Positions 9,614-18,930 are shown, numbered from the stretch's first letter. The stretch: DNA of 64,000 bases from Pseudarthrobacter siccitolerans (GCF_001046895.1 NZ_CAQI01000044.1:425690-489689); one strand, 5' to 3'. The notes: generated from the sequence alone by a model not told the origin. Numbers and translations are program-made.

Positions 9614-10837
9614 TCATTCGGTGCCGCTTTCCGGCTCCAGGAGCCGGGCAGGAAGGACGGATTTGCTCCCGAATTTGCGGGCTACCTGGTCAAGTGCCTG
9701 CTCGGCGGCCCGCCAGTTGTCGTCCCGCCGGTCGATGCTGAGCTGGAGGGAGGTAGTGGCTGCGTCTTCGAGGTGTTCGGCCCGCACGCCCACCAGCCTC
9801 ACTGCCATTGGCCGGTCCACCGATTCCAGGAGCTGCAGCGCGACTCCGTAGATGAGCTGGGCACTGTCCACGGGTGTCTGGATTGTCCGGCTGCGGGTGA
9901 TGGTGGAAAAGTCGGCGAAGCGCAGCTTCAAGGCGATGGTCCGGGCCACCATTCCCGAAGTCCGGAGGCGCCCTGCCGTCCGGTGCGCGAGGCGGAGCAG
10001 TTCCCGGTGGAGGAGGGCGTCGTCAACTGTGTCAACGGCGAACGTTTCTTCGGCACCGATGCTCTTTTCCAGCCGGACCGGCGTTACGGGACGCGGGTCT
10101 TGTCCCCAGGACAGTTGATGCACGTGCACTCCAGTGGCACCCAGCATCTTCCGGAGCGAGGAGACCGGCGTGGCGGCCACATCAGCAACGGTCCGGATGC
10201 CCATCCTTGCCAGGACGTCCGCGGTTTTGGCTCCGATGCCCCAGAGTGCGCCCACCGGCAGGCTGTGGAGGTAGGGCACCGTCTGGTCGGGGCCGATGAG
10301 CAGCAGCCCGTCCGGCTTGCACCGGGTGGAGGCGATCTTGGCCACGAACTTCGTCTCCGCTATCCCGACTGAAGCCGTGATGCCCAGCTCGGCGGCAACC
10401 CTGCTGCGGATCAGTTCCCCAATCGCCCGGGGCGGACCCAGCCTGCGAAGGGCGCCAGTCACGTCCAGGAATGCCTCATCAACGCTGAGCGGCTCCACGA
10501 GCTCAGTCACGGATTCGAAGATGGCCATCAGCTGCGCCGAGACTTCGTAGTAGACCTTGTGGCGCGGCTCAATGATGACTGCCTGCGGGCACATCCGCAT
10601 AGCCACAGCCATCGGCATTGCCGACTTCACACCAAAAGCCCGGGCCTCGTAGGACGCCGACAAGACCACTGAGCGCTCCGCGGGAAAGCCGACGATGACG
10701 GGCTTACCCCGGAGTTCCGGCCGCGTTCGCAGTTCCACGGAGACGAAAAAGGCGTCCATGTCCACGTGCATGATGCACTTGCGCCTGCGGGCCCGGAGAC
10801 CGGCTCCGGCCGGCTCATTCATCCCAACAGGTCCCAC
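9614..10837 (-). CDS. dinB: DNA polymerase IV (Y-family)
   Basis: Error-prone translesion polymerase. The 407-residue protein has the catalytic MHVDMDAFFVSVEL near residue 23, the second acidic motif PLSVDEAFLDVTGALR, the helix-hairpin-helix region ALWGIGAKTADVLARMGI, and a C-terminal little-finger domain. Length and motifs are typical. The start is either GTG at 10837 or the ATG at 10822 (MNEPAG); an AGGA lies about ten bases before the GTG. It is transcribed away from the lipoprotein gene at 10912, and no LexA-type box was recognised. Confidence 0.93.
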   Translation of the reverse strand: MGPVGMNEPAGAGLRARRRKCIMHVDMDAFFVSVELRTRPELRGKPVIVGFPAERSVVLSASYEARAFGVKSAMPMAVAMRMCPQAVIIEPRHKVYYEVSAQLMAIFESVTELVEPLSVDEAFLDVTGALRRLGPPRAIGELIRSRVAAELGITASVGIAETKFVAKIASTRCKPDGLLLIGPDQTVPYLHSLPVGALWGIGAKTADVLARMGIRTVADVAATPVSSLRKMLGATGVHVHQLSWGQDPRPVTPVRLEKSIGAEETFAVDTVDDALLHRELLRLAHRTAGRLRTSGMVARTIALKLRFADFSTITRSRTIQTPVDSAQLIYGVALQLLESVDRPMAVRLVGVRAEHLEDAATTSLQLSIDRRDDNWRAAEQALDQVARKFGSKSVLPARLLEPESGTE

Positions 10838-10911
10838 GGCTGCAATCCTATCGCTTTGTACTGACTAAACTGGAGGCTGAATCCGGCATCAACACCAGGA
10901 GGAAAGTCCCT

Positions 10912-11439
10912 GTGACGGTCTTTGGAAACCTCAAGCCAGCAGCCCTGGCCGCTTTCGCTGCCGCGGCAGCACTGGCCCTCGCTGCCTGCAGCCCAACACC
11001 GTCAGGAACCCCTGGTCCCACTGCTTCCGATTCCTCGCCGGCAACAGCCCAGTCAACCACCACAGCCTCCGCCAGCCCCTCCGCTTCCCCCAACACCTCC
11101 GCCACGGTAGGCGCCGTCGTCGAAGGCTTCCCCCAGCAGCTTCTGCCCCTCATGCCGGGCGCCAGTGTGGTGTCCAGCAGCTTCGACAAGGCCTCCACGC
11201 CTGCCACTGCCGCCCTGGTTGCGACCATCAGCTCCCCCACTGCCGCTGTCCTGGACTTCTACACCAAGGAGCTTGAGGCACGGGGATTCAAGGCTGTGCC
11301 GGGCGAGGCGGTGGGGGCCGTTGCTTCCAAGGATTTTGTCCGGGGGGACAACGAGACGGTCAATCTGTCTGCGGTGGAAGCGGCCGGTGTGGTGACCTTC
11401 GCCATCGGCGCCAACGTGGCAGCTGAGTCAGCCAAGTGA
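10912..11439 (+). CDS. Putative lipoprotein
   Basis: Secreted, lipid-anchored protein of unknown function. The N-terminus has a hydrophobic stretch ending in a lipobox, ALALAAC, with the cysteine at residue 26. A Ser/Thr/Pro-rich linker follows, then a compact domain (FPQQLLPLMPGASVVSSSFD and VLDFYTKELEARGFKAV) that looks like a small alpha/beta sensor or binding fold. GTG start with AGGAGGAAAG upstream. Its stop overlaps the next gene's GTG as GTGA, so it is co-translated with the polyprenyl synthase. I do not recognise the family. Confidence 0.8.
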   Translation: MTVFGNLKPAALAAFAAAAALALAACSPTPSGTPGPTASDSSPATAQSTTTASASPSASPNTSATVGAVVEGFPQQLLPLMPGASVVSSSFDKASTPATAALVATISSPTAAVLDFYTKELEARGFKAVPGEAVGAVASKDFVRGDNETVNLSAVEAAGVVTFAIGANVAAESAK

Positions 11440-12530
11440 CGGCGGCCGAGCAGCTAAGAAATGAACAAGCCGCCTTTGTGGCGGCGGTGGCCGGCGAACT
11501 GACCGATTTCCTCACCTCCCGGCAATCCGTTATGTCCGGGATCTCCCCGGACATCGAGCCCATCATGGGCTCCATCTCCAACCTGGTCACGGGCGGCAAG
11601 AGGCTTCGGGCGCTGATGTGCTACTGGGGCTGGCGCGGCGCCGGTGGCGAGTCCGGCGCCCAGCAGGTGGTGACTGCGGGAGCGGCCCTGGAACTGTTCC
11701 AGGCGGCCGCACTCATCCATGACGACATCATTGACCGCTCGGACACGCGGCGCGGCGGCCCCAGCGTACACCGCCGCTTCAGCCAGCTGCACGGCACCCA
11801 TGGCTGGGCACTGGACAGTGAGCGGTTCGGCCAGGCTGCGGCCATCCTCACGGGCGACCTCTGCCTCTCCTTCAGTGAAGAGGCCTTCACGGACATTGGC
11901 GAGCGTGCTGCTGCGGGCAGCCGGGCGCGGCTGATCTTCAACCTCATGCGCGCCGAAGTCATGGCGGGACAGTACCTGGACATCCTCGAAGAGGTTGCCG
12001 GACCGGTCCGCGACCGTGCCGGTGCGGTGAGCCGGGCGCAGTCCATTATCAGGTTCAAGTCTGCCAAGTACTCCACTGAGCATCCCCTGGCGTTGGGCGG
12101 TGCCCTCGCGGGAGCCTCGAACGAACTGCTCCGCGGCTATTCGGCGTTTGCCCTGCCCCTGGGCGAGGCCTTCCAGCTCCGCGACGACGTGTTGGGCGTT
12201 TTTGGTGATCCGCTCACTACCGGCAAGCCTGCCGGCGATGACCTCAGGGAGGGCAAGCGCACGGTACTCGTGGCGCTGGCCCTGGACCAGGCCTCGGCAG
12301 CCGAGTCCGCCTTTATCGATGCCCGGCTGGGAAGCCCGGATCTCACGGATGAGGACATCCGTGAGATCCGGCGGATTATCGAAGAATCGGGAGCCTTGCA
12401 GGCCACCGAGGTCCTGATCAACGAATTCGGCGAAGCGGCTTTTGACGCCCTCGAAATGCTTCCCCTGGACGACCTGCCTAAAACCGCGCTGCGGAGGCTG
12501 GCTGAAGCAACGGTCAGCCGGGCGTCCTGA
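11436..12530 (+). CDS. Polyprenyl (geranylgeranyl-type) diphosphate synthase
   Basis: Head-to-tail prenyltransferase that extends allylic diphosphates with IPP. The first aspartate-rich motif is HDDIIDRSDTRRGG, and the second is FQLRDDVLGVFGD with a GKPAGDDLREGKRTVL follow-up, all in proper order. At 364 residues it matches IdsA-type synthases. The product chain length cannot be read with confidence. It overlaps the lipoprotein gene by four bases. In M. tuberculosis an idsA-like gene also lies beside the Rv2175c/pknL pair, as here. Confidence 0.9.
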   Translation: MTAAEQLRNEQAAFVAAVAGELTDFLTSRQSVMSGISPDIEPIMGSISNLVTGGKRLRALMCYWGWRGAGGESGAQQVVTAGAALELFQAAALIHDDIIDRSDTRRGGPSVHRRFSQLHGTHGWALDSERFGQAAAILTGDLCLSFSEEAFTDIGERAAAGSRARLIFNLMRAEVMAGQYLDILEEVAGPVRDRAGAVSRAQSIIRFKSAKYSTEHPLALGGALAGASNELLRGYSAFALPLGEAFQLRDDVLGVFGDPLTTGKPAGDDLREGKRTVLVALALDQASAAESAFIDARLGSPDLTDEDIREIRRIIEESGALQATEVLINEFGEAAFDALEMLPLDDLPKTALRRLAEATVSRAS

Positions 12531-12553
12531 TTCCTTAGTTTTTAGACTGGCAA

Positions 12554-12907
12554 TTACCAGGCAAGGGTTTGCGCCCTGCGCCTGATTTCAGTTTTGCGGC
12601 CCTCCCGCAAAGCGTCGATGGGCCGTCCCCGCAGTGACTCGTCAGGCGTGAAAAGCCAAATGATGAGGTCCTCGTCCGAGTAGCCTGCGTCAGCGAGCAC
12701 AACAATGGTGCCTTTGAGGCTGTCCACCACCTGGCCGTCCTGAATAAATCCAGCCGGGACTGAGCGGATCTTCCGTTCCCCCACGCGGACAGCAGCCAGC
12801 GCCCGCTCGTCAATCAGGCTGTGGACTTTGGTGATGGAAACGTCCAATAAACGGGCGACGTCAGGAAGGGGCAACCATTCGCCCACGAGGTTTTCTACAT
12901 TACTCAC
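12554..12907 (-). CDS. Rv2175c-family DNA-binding protein
   Basis: Small protein with an N-terminal winged or helix-turn-helix part (WLPLPDVARLLDVSITKVHSLI) and the C-terminal Rv2175c domain (VVLADAGYSDEDLIIWLFTP). The M. tuberculosis homologue binds DNA and is phosphorylated by PknL; the PASTA kinase gene lies two genes away here. ATG start at 12907. It is convergent with the prenyl synthase gene, with only 23 bases between. Target genes are unknown. Confidence 0.85.
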   Translation of the reverse strand: MSNVENLVGEWLPLPDVARLLDVSITKVHSLIDERALAAVRVGERKIRSVPAGFIQDGQVVDSLKGTIVVLADAGYSDEDLIIWLFTPDESLRGRPIDALREGRKTEIRRRAQTLAW

Positions 12908-13151
12908 GGATCAAGGTTGCCACGCTGCCCGCCGTGGCGCCTAGTCAGGAATTACTGCCGGGCAATGCTGACGTGGGGACACTCCGGAAATTCTGCCATC
13001 CCGGCAAAGCGCGAATTCTTGTGCTAACCGCGAATCCGTGAGAGATTCACATACATCACTTTCGTAACAGAAATAACAGCAGTAACAGTAGTATCGAAAA
13101 TGACAGCGGCATCCCCGTCCGCGCCCGCAGTTGAGAAGAGGATCCCTTCAC

Positions 13152-14537
13152 ATGACGATGTCCCGCTCGCCGAAGCAGCCCCCGAAGCCGAGCCTGCCTA
13201 TGATTGCTGCCACAACGGCAGCGCTGCCAGCGGTCGTATTGTCGTCTTTAGCCCTCGCCCAGCCCGCCGCGGCCCAGCAGCCGGCCCGTCCTGTTCCAGC
13301 CACGCTCGCAGCGGCCATGAAGGCCCAGGCAGCACAGGCGACGGCGGCCGTCATCCCGGCGTCGTCTGTTTCCACCACCATTCCCGCCGCCTTTAAGCCG
13401 GCCCAACCGGCCGCACCGGCGGAGTACACCATTGCCCGGGGTGACACCATCAGCGCCATCGCAGGCAGGTTCGGGCTGAACACCGGCGAGATCCTGGCGC
13501 TGAACAACCTCCAGGCCAACACCATCATTTACCCCGGGCAGAAGATCAAGCTCTCGGGCTCGCCGGCCGCACCGGCCGCTCCCGCCGCCCAGCCGGCCCC
13601 CGCCGCACCTTCGAATGCCGGAGCGGGCGCAACGTACACCGTGAAGCCGGGCGACACACTGGGGGCGATCGCGGCAAAGCACAATGTGAGCCTTTCGGAC
13701 GTGTTCTCGTGGAACAACCTCAACATGCGCTCCATCATCCACCCCGGGCAGAAAGTCAAAGTAGGCGCAGGTGGTGCTGCCCCGGCCCCGGCTCCAACAG
13801 CACCGGCAGCCCTGGCCAACGCGTCTGCTCCTCCGGCCAGCCCGGCCGCGCCCGCTCCGGCAACGGGATCCTACACCGTCAAGGCCGGTGACACGCTGTC
13901 CGCCATCGCGTCCCGCCACAACGTCAGGCTTTCAGAGCTCCTTTCCGCGAACCAGCTGAGCATGTCGTCGGTGATCTACCCGGGAAACAAGCTGGCGATC
14001 CCGGGCGCGGCCGCCCAGCCGGCCCCGCAGCCGGCGGCGTCAGTCACGCCGCTGGTTCCCAATTCCTTCCTCGGCTTCACGTACCCGGCAGCTGTCGTGA
14101 GCTCGGCCAACGAGAACAAGGCGCTCCTGAACGCTTCGCCGGTCCCGTCCAGGGAACAGATGAAGGTCATCGTGGCGGACACTGCCCGGGCGATGGGCGT
14201 GGAGCCCTCGCTTGCCCTCGCCTTCGCCTACCAGGAATCCGGGTTCAACCAGCGGGCTGTGTCACCCGCGAACGCCATCGGGACCATGCAGGTGATTCCC
14301 AGCTCCGGCCAGTGGGCCTCGGATCTGGTGGGCCGGAAACTGAACCTCCTGGATCCCCATGACAACGCAACGGCCGGTGTGGCGATCATCCGCCAGCTCC
14401 TGGCCACCAGCAAGGACCGGGACACGGCCATCGCCGGTTATTACCAGGGCCAGTACTCAGTGAGCAAGTACGGCATGTACGACGACACCAAGACGTACGT
14501 TGAAGCCATCAAGGCGCATCAAAAGAACTTCGGCTGA
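13152..14537 (+). CDS. Secreted LysM lytic transglycosylase
   Basis: Peptidoglycan-binding and -cleaving exported enzyme, 461 residues. A signal peptide (to about ALAQPAAAQ) is followed by three LysM domains beginning YTIARGDTISAIA, YTVKPGDTLGAIA and YTVKAGDTLSAIA, joined by Ala/Pro linkers. A C-terminal SLT-like lysozyme domain follows, with the presumed catalytic glutamate in LAFAYQESGFN and the IGTMQVIP motif. I chose the ATG at 13152, which has AGAGGA at proper distance; a TTG 21 bases earlier is less likely. It lies between the Rv2175c-like gene and the PASTA kinase, suggesting a wall-maintenance role. The 244 bases upstream hold no gene. Confidence 0.92.
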   Translation: MTMSRSPKQPPKPSLPMIAATTAALPAVVLSSLALAQPAAAQQPARPVPATLAAAMKAQAAQATAAVIPASSVSTTIPAAFKPAQPAAPAEYTIARGDTISAIAGRFGLNTGEILALNNLQANTIIYPGQKIKLSGSPAAPAAPAAQPAPAAPSNAGAGATYTVKPGDTLGAIAAKHNVSLSDVFSWNNLNMRSIIHPGQKVKVGAGGAAPAPAPTAPAALANASAPPASPAAPAPATGSYTVKAGDTLSAIASRHNVRLSELLSANQLSMSSVIYPGNKLAIPGAAAQPAPQPAASVTPLVPNSFLGFTYPAAVVSSANENKALLNASPVPSREQMKVIVADTARAMGVEPSLALAFAYQESGFNQRAVSPANAIGTMQVIPSSGQWASDLVGRKLNLLDPHDNATAGVAIIRQLLATSKDRDTAIAGYYQGQYSVSKYGMYDDTKTYVEAIKAHQKNFG

Positions 14538-14603
14538 CACCCGCGGCAGCCCGCTGGAAAACGGGCGCGAGGGGACATCGGCACGGGTCCGGACCAGTAT
14601 GGG

Positions 14604-14639
14604 TTCGGACCCGTTTCATTGCTGGCTTACGATCGTAGG
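14604..14639 (+). promoter_or_regulatory. Candidate promoter for a leaderless kinase mRNA
   Basis: TTCGGA at 14604-14609 and TACGAT at 14628-14633 are spaced 18 bases apart. The GTG start codon at 14640 begins seven bases after the -10 hexamer, where transcription would start. There is no good ribosome site. Leaderless mRNAs are common in actinobacteria. Confidence 0.5.
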
Positions 14640-16721
14640 GTGACGGAACACGTGTCAGACCCGCTGGTAGGAACCCTGGTGGACAACCGGTACGCGGTCC
14701 GGTCCAGGCTGGCACGTGGCGGAATGTCCACGGTTTACGTAGCGACCGACCAGCGGCTGGATCGGGACGTGGCCCTGAAAGTGCTGCACCCGCATCTGTC
14801 CGCTGACGAAAGCTTCCTGGGCAGGCTGGGCCGCGAAGCGAAGGCCGCCGCCAGGCTGTCACACCCCCACGTTGTGGGAGTGCTGGACCAGGGCACCGAC
14901 AACCACACCGCGTACCTGGTCATGGAGTACGTCAAGGGCCACACGCTCCGGGAGGTCATCAATACCAAAGGGGCGCTTCCGCCCAGGCTTGCCCTGGCAC
15001 TGATCGATCCCGTGGTGGAGGGCCTCGGCGCCGCCCACGCCGCCGGGTTCATCCACCGGGACGTCAAACCCGAAAACGTCCTGATCGCGGATGACGGCAG
15101 GATCAAGGTTGCCGACTTCGGCCTGGCGCGTGCCGTCACCACGTCCACCAGCACCGGAGCCCTGCTCGGGACCGTGGCCTACCTTTCGCCTGAACTTGTC
15201 CTGGGCAAACCCGCTGACGCGCGCAGCGACGTGTACTCCGTGGGCATCATGCTCTATGAAATGCTCACCGGCCAGCAGCCCTTCACGGGCGAGGTTCCCA
15301 TCCAGGTGGCGTACCAGCATGTCAACGGTACGGTCGGCCCGCCGTCGGCGCTGGTGCCCGGCCTCGCGGCCGAGGTGGACGAACTGGTGCAATGGTGCAC
15401 TGCCAACGATCCCGAGAACCGGCCGATCGACGGGAACGCGCTGCTCCAGGAGCTGCGGCACATCAGGACCAACCTCAGCGACCGTGAATTGGACCTGCAG
15501 CCTCCGGCGGCCGCAGGGATGGCGTCCCAAGGCCATACAGAAGTCATAGCCCGGACCAGCAGTCCAACCAGTGTTATGCCTTTTGGCCGCCCACCTGCCC
15601 CGCCTCACGGCCCGCCCCAGAACCCTGCCGTTAGGCACGGGGACCAGGAAGGACGCCCGGCGCCCTCGGGTGCGCACCACAACCTCACTCCCCCGGACTC
15701 AGACGACGAGGCATGGGCTCCCGCCGCCGCTGCCCCGCTGAGCAAACGGGCGCAGCGCAAGGCGGAGAAGGAAGACGGGAAGGCCCGGGCACGGGCTGCC
15801 GCCGTGCCGGCGCGAAGCCTGCGCGAGGGCAGTGCGCGCCGCCGGGGAGTCCTCTGGGTTGTTGTCCTGGTCTTAGCCGCGCTCCTGGCCACGGGCGCCG
15901 GCTGGTTCTTCGGCATGGGCCCCGGTTCTGCCGCGGCTATCCCGGCGGTAGCCAACAAGACGGTGGCTGAAGCTCAGGAGTTGCTGAGCAACGCCGGGTT
16001 CCGGTCCACCACCAGCGATGTCTTCGACGACGATGTGCCCAACGGGCTGGTAGTAGGGACGGAACCGCCGGCCGGTTCAGAGATCCGGAAGTTCCAGCCG
16101 GTCTCCCTGTTTGTCTCCAAAGGCCCGCAGCTTTTTCCAGTGCCGGAGCTGGCAGGCGGGACTCTTGAAGAAGCCAAGAACGGGCTCAACGCCGCCGAGA
16201 TGGCGTTGGGAGGGGTCACGGAACAGTTCAGCGAGACGGCCGCGGCGGGCGTTGTCCTCTCGCAGGATCCCGCCCCCGGGACGCCCGCACGGCATGGCAC
16301 ACCCGTATCGCTGGTTGTGTCCAAAGGCCCCGAGCCCATCCCGGTACCGAACGTGGTGGGCCGGGACGAGGACGCAGCCGTGGATGCCATCGAGGCAGCC
16401 GGGCTGAAGGCTGACGTGGCTCGGGAGGAGGTCTTCGACAAAAACGTCCCCGAAGGCGCAGTGGTGAGCCAATCCCCCGCGAACGGAACTCTCACCCGCG
16501 GCGGAACGGTGACCCTCACCATTTCGAAGGGCCCGCGCATGGTGGAAGTACCGAGCTTCATCGGCAAGCAGGCCGCGGAGGCAAAGAAGGCCCTTGAAAG
16601 CCTCGGCTTCCAGGTCAAGGTGAACAACATCCTGGGCGGTTTCTTCGGCACAGTCCGGGACCAGGATCCCGTTGATACCGAAGTTCCTGAGGGTTCAGTC
16701 ATCACCCTGACCGTGGTGTAG
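14640..16721 (+). CDS. pknL: PknL-like Ser/Thr kinase with four PASTA domains
   Basis: Transmembrane kinase that senses peptidoglycan or lipid II outside and phosphorylates proteins inside. The kinase domain (about residues 10-270) has the glycine loop LARGGMSTVYVA, the lysine in VALKVLHPH, HRDVKPENVL, DFGLAR and APE-like SPELVLGKP. A charged linker follows, then one membrane span near residues 403-425 (GVLWVVVLVLAALLATGAGW). Four PASTA repeats, each ending near SKGP, make the C-terminus. M. tuberculosis PknL itself lacks PASTA domains, so the name rests on gene neighbourhood (Rv2175c, aroG); by architecture it resembles PknB. I chose GTG 14640 over upstream codons because of the promoter spacing. 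Confidence 0.9.
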   Translation: MTEHVSDPLVGTLVDNRYAVRSRLARGGMSTVYVATDQRLDRDVALKVLHPHLSADESFLGRLGREAKAAARLSHPHVVGVLDQGTDNHTAYLVMEYVKGHTLREVINTKGALPPRLALALIDPVVEGLGAAHAAGFIHRDVKPENVLIADDGRIKVADFGLARAVTTSTSTGALLGTVAYLSPELVLGKPADARSDVYSVGIMLYEMLTGQQPFTGEVPIQVAYQHVNGTVGPPSALVPGLAAEVDELVQWCTANDPENRPIDGNALLQELRHIRTNLSDRELDLQPPAAAGMASQGHTEVIARTSSPTSVMPFGRPPAPPHGPPQNPAVRHGDQEGRPAPSGAHHNLTPPDSDDEAWAPAAAAPLSKRAQRKAEKEDGKARARAAAVPARSLREGSARRRGVLWVVVLVLAALLATGAGWFFGMGPGSAAAIPAVANKTVAEAQELLSNAGFRSTTSDVFDDDVPNGLVVGTEPPAGSEIRKFQPVSLFVSKGPQLFPVPELAGGTLEEAKNGLNAAEMALGGVTEQFSETAAAGVVLSQDPAPGTPARHGTPVSLVVSKGPEPIPVPNVVGRDEDAAVDAIEAAGLKADVAREEVFDKNVPEGAVVSQSPANGTLTRGGTVTLTISKGPRMVEVPSFIGKQAAEAKKALESLGFQVKVNNILGGFFGTVRDQDPVDTEVPEGSVITLTVV

Positions 16722-16743
16722 GCGGACCTGCCGCCCACACCAC
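16713..16743. terminator. Bidirectional terminator between pknL and aroG
   Basis: GTGGTGTAGGCGG pairs with CCGCCCACACCAC around a five-base loop (13 positions, one mismatch). It overlaps the pknL stop and lies just past the aroG stop, suiting both convergent genes. There is no long T run. Confidence 0.6.
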
Positions 16744-16753
16744 CATCACGGCA

Positions 16754-18145
16754 TCAGCGTTTGGCGAGGGCTCCGGCCACCAGGAAGGCCATCTCCAGCG
16801 ACTGCATGTGGTTCAGCCGCGGATCGCAGACAGACTCGTAGCGGTCCAGGAAGGCCTCCTGGTCGATGGGGTCCGCCCCGCCGAGGCATTCGGCAACGTC
16901 GTCGCCCGTCATTTCCACGTGCAGGCCGCCCGGAACCGTGCCCAGGGAGTGGTGCACCTCGAAGAAGCCGCGCACTTCGTCAATGACGTCGTCGAAGTTT
17001 CGGGTCTTGTAGCCGTTCGGGGACGTGACGGTGTTCCCGTGCATGGGGTCGGTGACCCAGAGGACCTGCGCACCCGAGGCAGTGACCTTCTCGACGACGG
17101 CGGGCAGCTTCTCGCGGATGTTGCCTGCGCCCATGCGCGTGATGAAGGTGAGGCGGCCGGGCTCCCGCTCCGGGTCCAGCTTGTCGATCAGGCGGAGGGC
17201 GTCGTCACCGGTAGTGGAGGGGCCCAGCTTCACGCCGATGGGGTTCCGTACGCGGGAGAGGAAGTCAACGTGGGCGTGGTCCAGTTCCCGGGTCCGCTCA
17301 CCGATCCAGAGGAAGTGCGCCGAGGTGTCGTACGGGAAGCCGGTCCGGGAGTCGATGCGTGTGAGGGCACGCTCGTAGTCCAGCAGCAATGCCTCGTGGC
17401 TGGCGAAGAATTCAACGCGCTTGAGCGCCTCGAAGTCAGCCCCGCAGGAAGCCATGAACTTGATGGCCCGGTCGATGTCCCGTGCCAGGGACTCGTAGCG
17501 GGCGTGCGCAGGGTTCTCAGTGAAACCCTTGTTCCACTGGTGCACCGAGCGCAGGTCTGCGAACCCGCCCTGGGTGAAGGCCCGGATAAGGTTCAGCGTG
17601 GACGCTGAGGTGTGGTACGCGCGGAGCATGCGGGCGGCGTCGTGGCCGCGGGACTCAGGGGTGAAGTCGTAGCCGTTGACGATGTCGCCACGGTAGGCCG
17701 GAAGCGTTACGCCGTCGCGGGTTTCGTCGTTGGATGAGCGCGGCTTGGCGAACTGGCCTGCCATGCGGCCCATCTTGATGACGGGCATGGCCGCGCCGTA
17801 GGTGAGGACCACGGCCATCTGGAGGATGGTTTTGACGCGGGCGCTGATCTTGTCTGCGGTGGCCGCTTCGAAGGTCTCGGCACAGTCACCGCCCTGGAGC
17901 AGGAACGCCTTTCCCTGGGCAGCGGCAGCCAGCCGCTCGCGCAGGACATCGACCTCGCCGGCGAACACCAGCGGAGGGAGGACGGAAAGTTCCTTCACCG
18001 AGGCATCAAACACCTCCCTGTCCTGCCAGCTGGGCTGCTGGGAGATGGGAAGGTCCCGCCAGTTGTCGAGTCCCGGATAGTTGGCCGCTCCGCTCTGGGC
18101 GGTGCTGGACAGCGAGAAGGCAGGTTTTGCAGATAGCTCAGTCAC
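16754..18145 (-). CDS. aroG: Class II 3-deoxy-D-arabino-heptulosonate 7-phosphate synthase
   Basis: First enzyme of the shikimate pathway; joins phosphoenolpyruvate and erythrose 4-phosphate. It is of the plant/mycobacterial class II type: LDNWRDLPISQQPSW at the start, LLQGGDCAETFEA, KMGRMAGQFAKPRS, and the C-terminal DPMHGNTVTSPNGYKTR. The 463-residue length is normal. It is followed convergently by the PASTA kinase gene and preceded by plsC, the same neighbourhood as Rv2178c in M. tuberculosis. Feedback sites were not assessed. Confidence 0.95.
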   Translation of the reverse strand: MTELSAKPAFSLSSTAQSGAANYPGLDNWRDLPISQQPSWQDREVFDASVKELSVLPPLVFAGEVDVLRERLAAAAQGKAFLLQGGDCAETFEAATADKISARVKTILQMAVVLTYGAAMPVIKMGRMAGQFAKPRSSNDETRDGVTLPAYRGDIVNGYDFTPESRGHDAARMLRAYHTSASTLNLIRAFTQGGFADLRSVHQWNKGFTENPAHARYESLARDIDRAIKFMASCGADFEALKRVEFFASHEALLLDYERALTRIDSRTGFPYDTSAHFLWIGERTRELDHAHVDFLSRVRNPIGVKLGPSTTGDDALRLIDKLDPEREPGRLTFITRMGAGNIREKLPAVVEKVTASGAQVLWVTDPMHGNTVTSPNGYKTRNFDDVIDEVRGFFEVHHSLGTVPGGLHVEMTGDDVAECLGGADPIDQEAFLDRYESVCDPRLNHMQSLEMAFLVAGALAKR

Positions 18146-18210
18146 TATCTAAGACTAACGGCAGAGCAGGGCGGCCGGGCACCGCAGCGTCACGCATCCT
18201 GGACAGTGCG

Positions 18211-18930
18211 TCATGCGGGCGGTTCCGCCCCTGCCCCGGAGTCGGAAGGCTTGCCTGCCAGCCGGAGCTTCACCACGGCCGCATATTCGTCCACGTATTC
18301 CTGGCCTGAGAGCCGCATCAGCTCGAACATGATCTCGTCAGTGACCTGTCGTTGAACCACGCGGTCGTCGGCCTGCTCCCGGTACTGGGAAAAATCCAGC
18401 GGTTCACCAAAGATCATGCCGATCCTGCGGATGTTCGGGAGCCGCTTTCCGATCGGCTGCACCTTGTCCGTCCCGATCATGGCCACGGGGATCACAGGTA
18501 CCCCGGCTTTGAGCGCGAGCCTGGCCACGCCCACCTTGCCGCGGTAGAGACGCGCATCGGGGCTCCGCGTGCCCTCCGGGTAGATGCCCAGCAGTCCATC
18601 GTGCGAGAGGACTTCCATCCCGGCGTTGAGCGATGCCTCAGAGGCGGCACCCCCGGACCGGTCCATAGGCAGCTGGTTGGTGAGCCGGAAGAACAGGGCA
18701 GTCAACCTGCCCTTGATCCCGGTGCCGGTGAAGTATTCGGATTTAGCCAGGAACACCACGGGGCGCCGGACCATCAGCGGCATAAAAATCGAATCGGAGA
18801 ACGAGAGGTGGTTGGAGGCGATGATGGCCGCGCCCTCGGCGGGAATGTTATCCAGGCCCTTGACCCAGGGGCGGAAAAGCAGCTTCACGACCGGACCGAG
18901 GAAGATCCTTTTCATGACCCAATAGAACAC
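18211..18930 (-). CDS. 1-acyl-sn-glycerol-3-phosphate acyltransferase
   Basis: PlsC-family membrane-associated acyltransferase, probably making phosphatidic acid. The HX4D motif NHLSFSD and the EGTRSPD motif are present, with AIIASNHLSFSDSIFMPL around the first. An N-terminal hydrophobic segment may anchor it. It lies 65 bases upstream of aroG on the same strand, like Rv2182c. A second PlsC-family gene is at 36962-37711 in a different operon, so the two may differ in substrate. Confidence 0.88.
   Translation of the reverse strand: MFYWVMKRIFLGPVVKLLFRPWVKGLDNIPAEGAAIIASNHLSFSDSIFMPLMVRRPVVFLAKSEYFTGTGIKGRLTALFFRLTNQLPMDRSGGAASEASLNAGMEVLSHDGLLGIYPEGTRSPDARLYRGKVGVARLALKAGVPVIPVAMIGTDKVQPIGKRLPNIRRIGMIFGEPLDFSQYREQADDRVVQRQVTDEIMFELMRLSGQEYVDEYAAVVKLRLAGKPSDSGAGAEPPA

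Noticed and set aside
13037..13050. CRP-type site GTGA-GAGAT-TCAC upstream of the LysM gene
   Set aside because: The spacer is five bases, not six, so it does not fit the CRP family.
12908..13151. c-di-AMP (ydaO-type) riboswitch before the LysM gene
   Set aside because: Such riboswitches precede wall-hydrolase genes in actinobacteria, but I could not find the conserved core or pairing here.
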